6,268 nt of DNA from an uncultured Hungatella sp. (GTDB taxonomy: Bacteria; Bacillota; Clostridia; Lachnospirales; Lachnospiraceae). Where the stretch lies: contig CAUEKH010000157.1 in assembly GCA_959018155.1 (NCBI GenBank), positions 1-6,268 on the forward strand, written 5' to 3'. Below are positions 6,232 through 6,268 of the stretch, piece after piece; the first letter of the stretch is position 1, and the number at the start of each line of letters is the position of its first letter. A program made the position numbers and the translations under genes. The notes under the pieces are model-generated. The model was not told the DNA's origin. It saw nothing but the letters and a program-made list of their open reading frames with translations, and ran no database searches.

Positions 6232-6257
6232 TATCACAGTTTAAAAAGTGATACTTT
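6232..6257 (+). promoter_or_regulatory. Overlapping dyads at the predicted +1 region (candidate operator)
   Basis: TATCAC (6232-6237) and GTGATA (6248-6253) are 6-bp inverted arms with a 10-nt spacer. Overlapping the right arm is a second dyad, AAAGT-GAT-ACTTT (6245-6257). They fall on and just after the likely transcription start, where repressors commonly bind. The arms are short and the DNA is AT-rich, so the assignment is tentative. Confidence 0.35.
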
Positions 6258-6268
6258 GCGGATGTTAT

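Larger units (their letters stand above)
5907..6268. other. Intergenic tail between two transcription units
   Basis: About 360 nt without a well-supported gene. The first 85 nt are purine-rich and follow the CyuA-like stop; from about 5990 the DNA turns AT-rich. It holds the doubtful small ORF, the extended -10 element, the terminator and the outgoing promoter with its repeats. No tRNA, riboswitch or mobile-element end is seen. Confidence 0.7.

Noticed and set aside
6043..6237. 64-codon minus-strand frame across the terminator
   Set aside because: It runs through the terminator hairpin and promoter, has a weak GTG start and no recognisable protein features.
5907..6268. Riboswitch or T-box leader
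   Set aside because: I saw no T-box GGTGG-type antiterminator motif and no recognisable SAM or other riboswitch core; the single hairpin is explained as a terminator.
1..6268. CRISPR array, insertion sequence or tRNA
   Set aside because: No regularly spaced repeats with spacers, no transposase or terminal inverted repeats, and no tRNA-like cloverleaf were seen.

Overview
The window carries one co-directional (+) gene cluster of five genes that fills nt 1 to about 5906, followed by a roughly 360-nt non-coding or weakly coding tail. Base composition is near-balanced, Shine-Dalgarno sequences are strong (AGGAGG, GGAGG, AAGGGGAGA), and there is a lipoprotein-anchored TAXI solute-binding protein and a UPF0597/CyuA enzyme typical of anaerobes. 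Together these suggest an anaerobic Bacillota of the class Clostridia, perhaps Lachnospiraceae-like. That placement is inference from style, not from a marker gene.

Layout: (1) the 3' part of an FAD/NAD(P)H-dependent pyridine nucleotide-disulfide oxidoreductase of the CoA-disulfide reductase/NADH oxidase type, cut by the left window edge and ending in an unusual repeat tail; (2) a single-domain PPC/DUF296 protein whose start overlaps the reductase stop (ATGA); (3) a TAXI-type TRAP transporter solute-binding lipoprotein; (4) a fused DctQM-type TRAP permease; (5) an 85-nt gap with a perfect 14-bp palindrome; (6) a UPF0597-family protein related to CyuA/YhaM L-cysteine desulfidase and the serine dehydratase alpha subunit. 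After it come a possible 53-codon ORF, an extended -10 promoter-like element, a strong rho-independent terminator (about 6092-6138), and then a well-formed sigma-A-type promoter (6201-6229) pointing out of the window. That promoter is dressed with a 21-bp-spaced direct repeat and two small dyads that look like operators.

Working model (inference): the TAXI-TRAP pair (extracytoplasmic lipoprotein plus fused permease) imports a small organic anion or amino acid. If the UPF0597 protein is a cysteine desulfidase, the substrate could be cysteine, cystine or another thiol or disulfide. The flavin disulfide reductase would provide NAD(P)H-dependent thiol/disulfide or persulfide chemistry, and the desulfidase would convert cysteine to pyruvate, ammonia and sulfide. 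The PPC-domain protein has no assigned job and is the most open part of the cluster. This combination reads as a candidate thiol-catabolism operon, but the substrate is not demonstrated by sequence alone.
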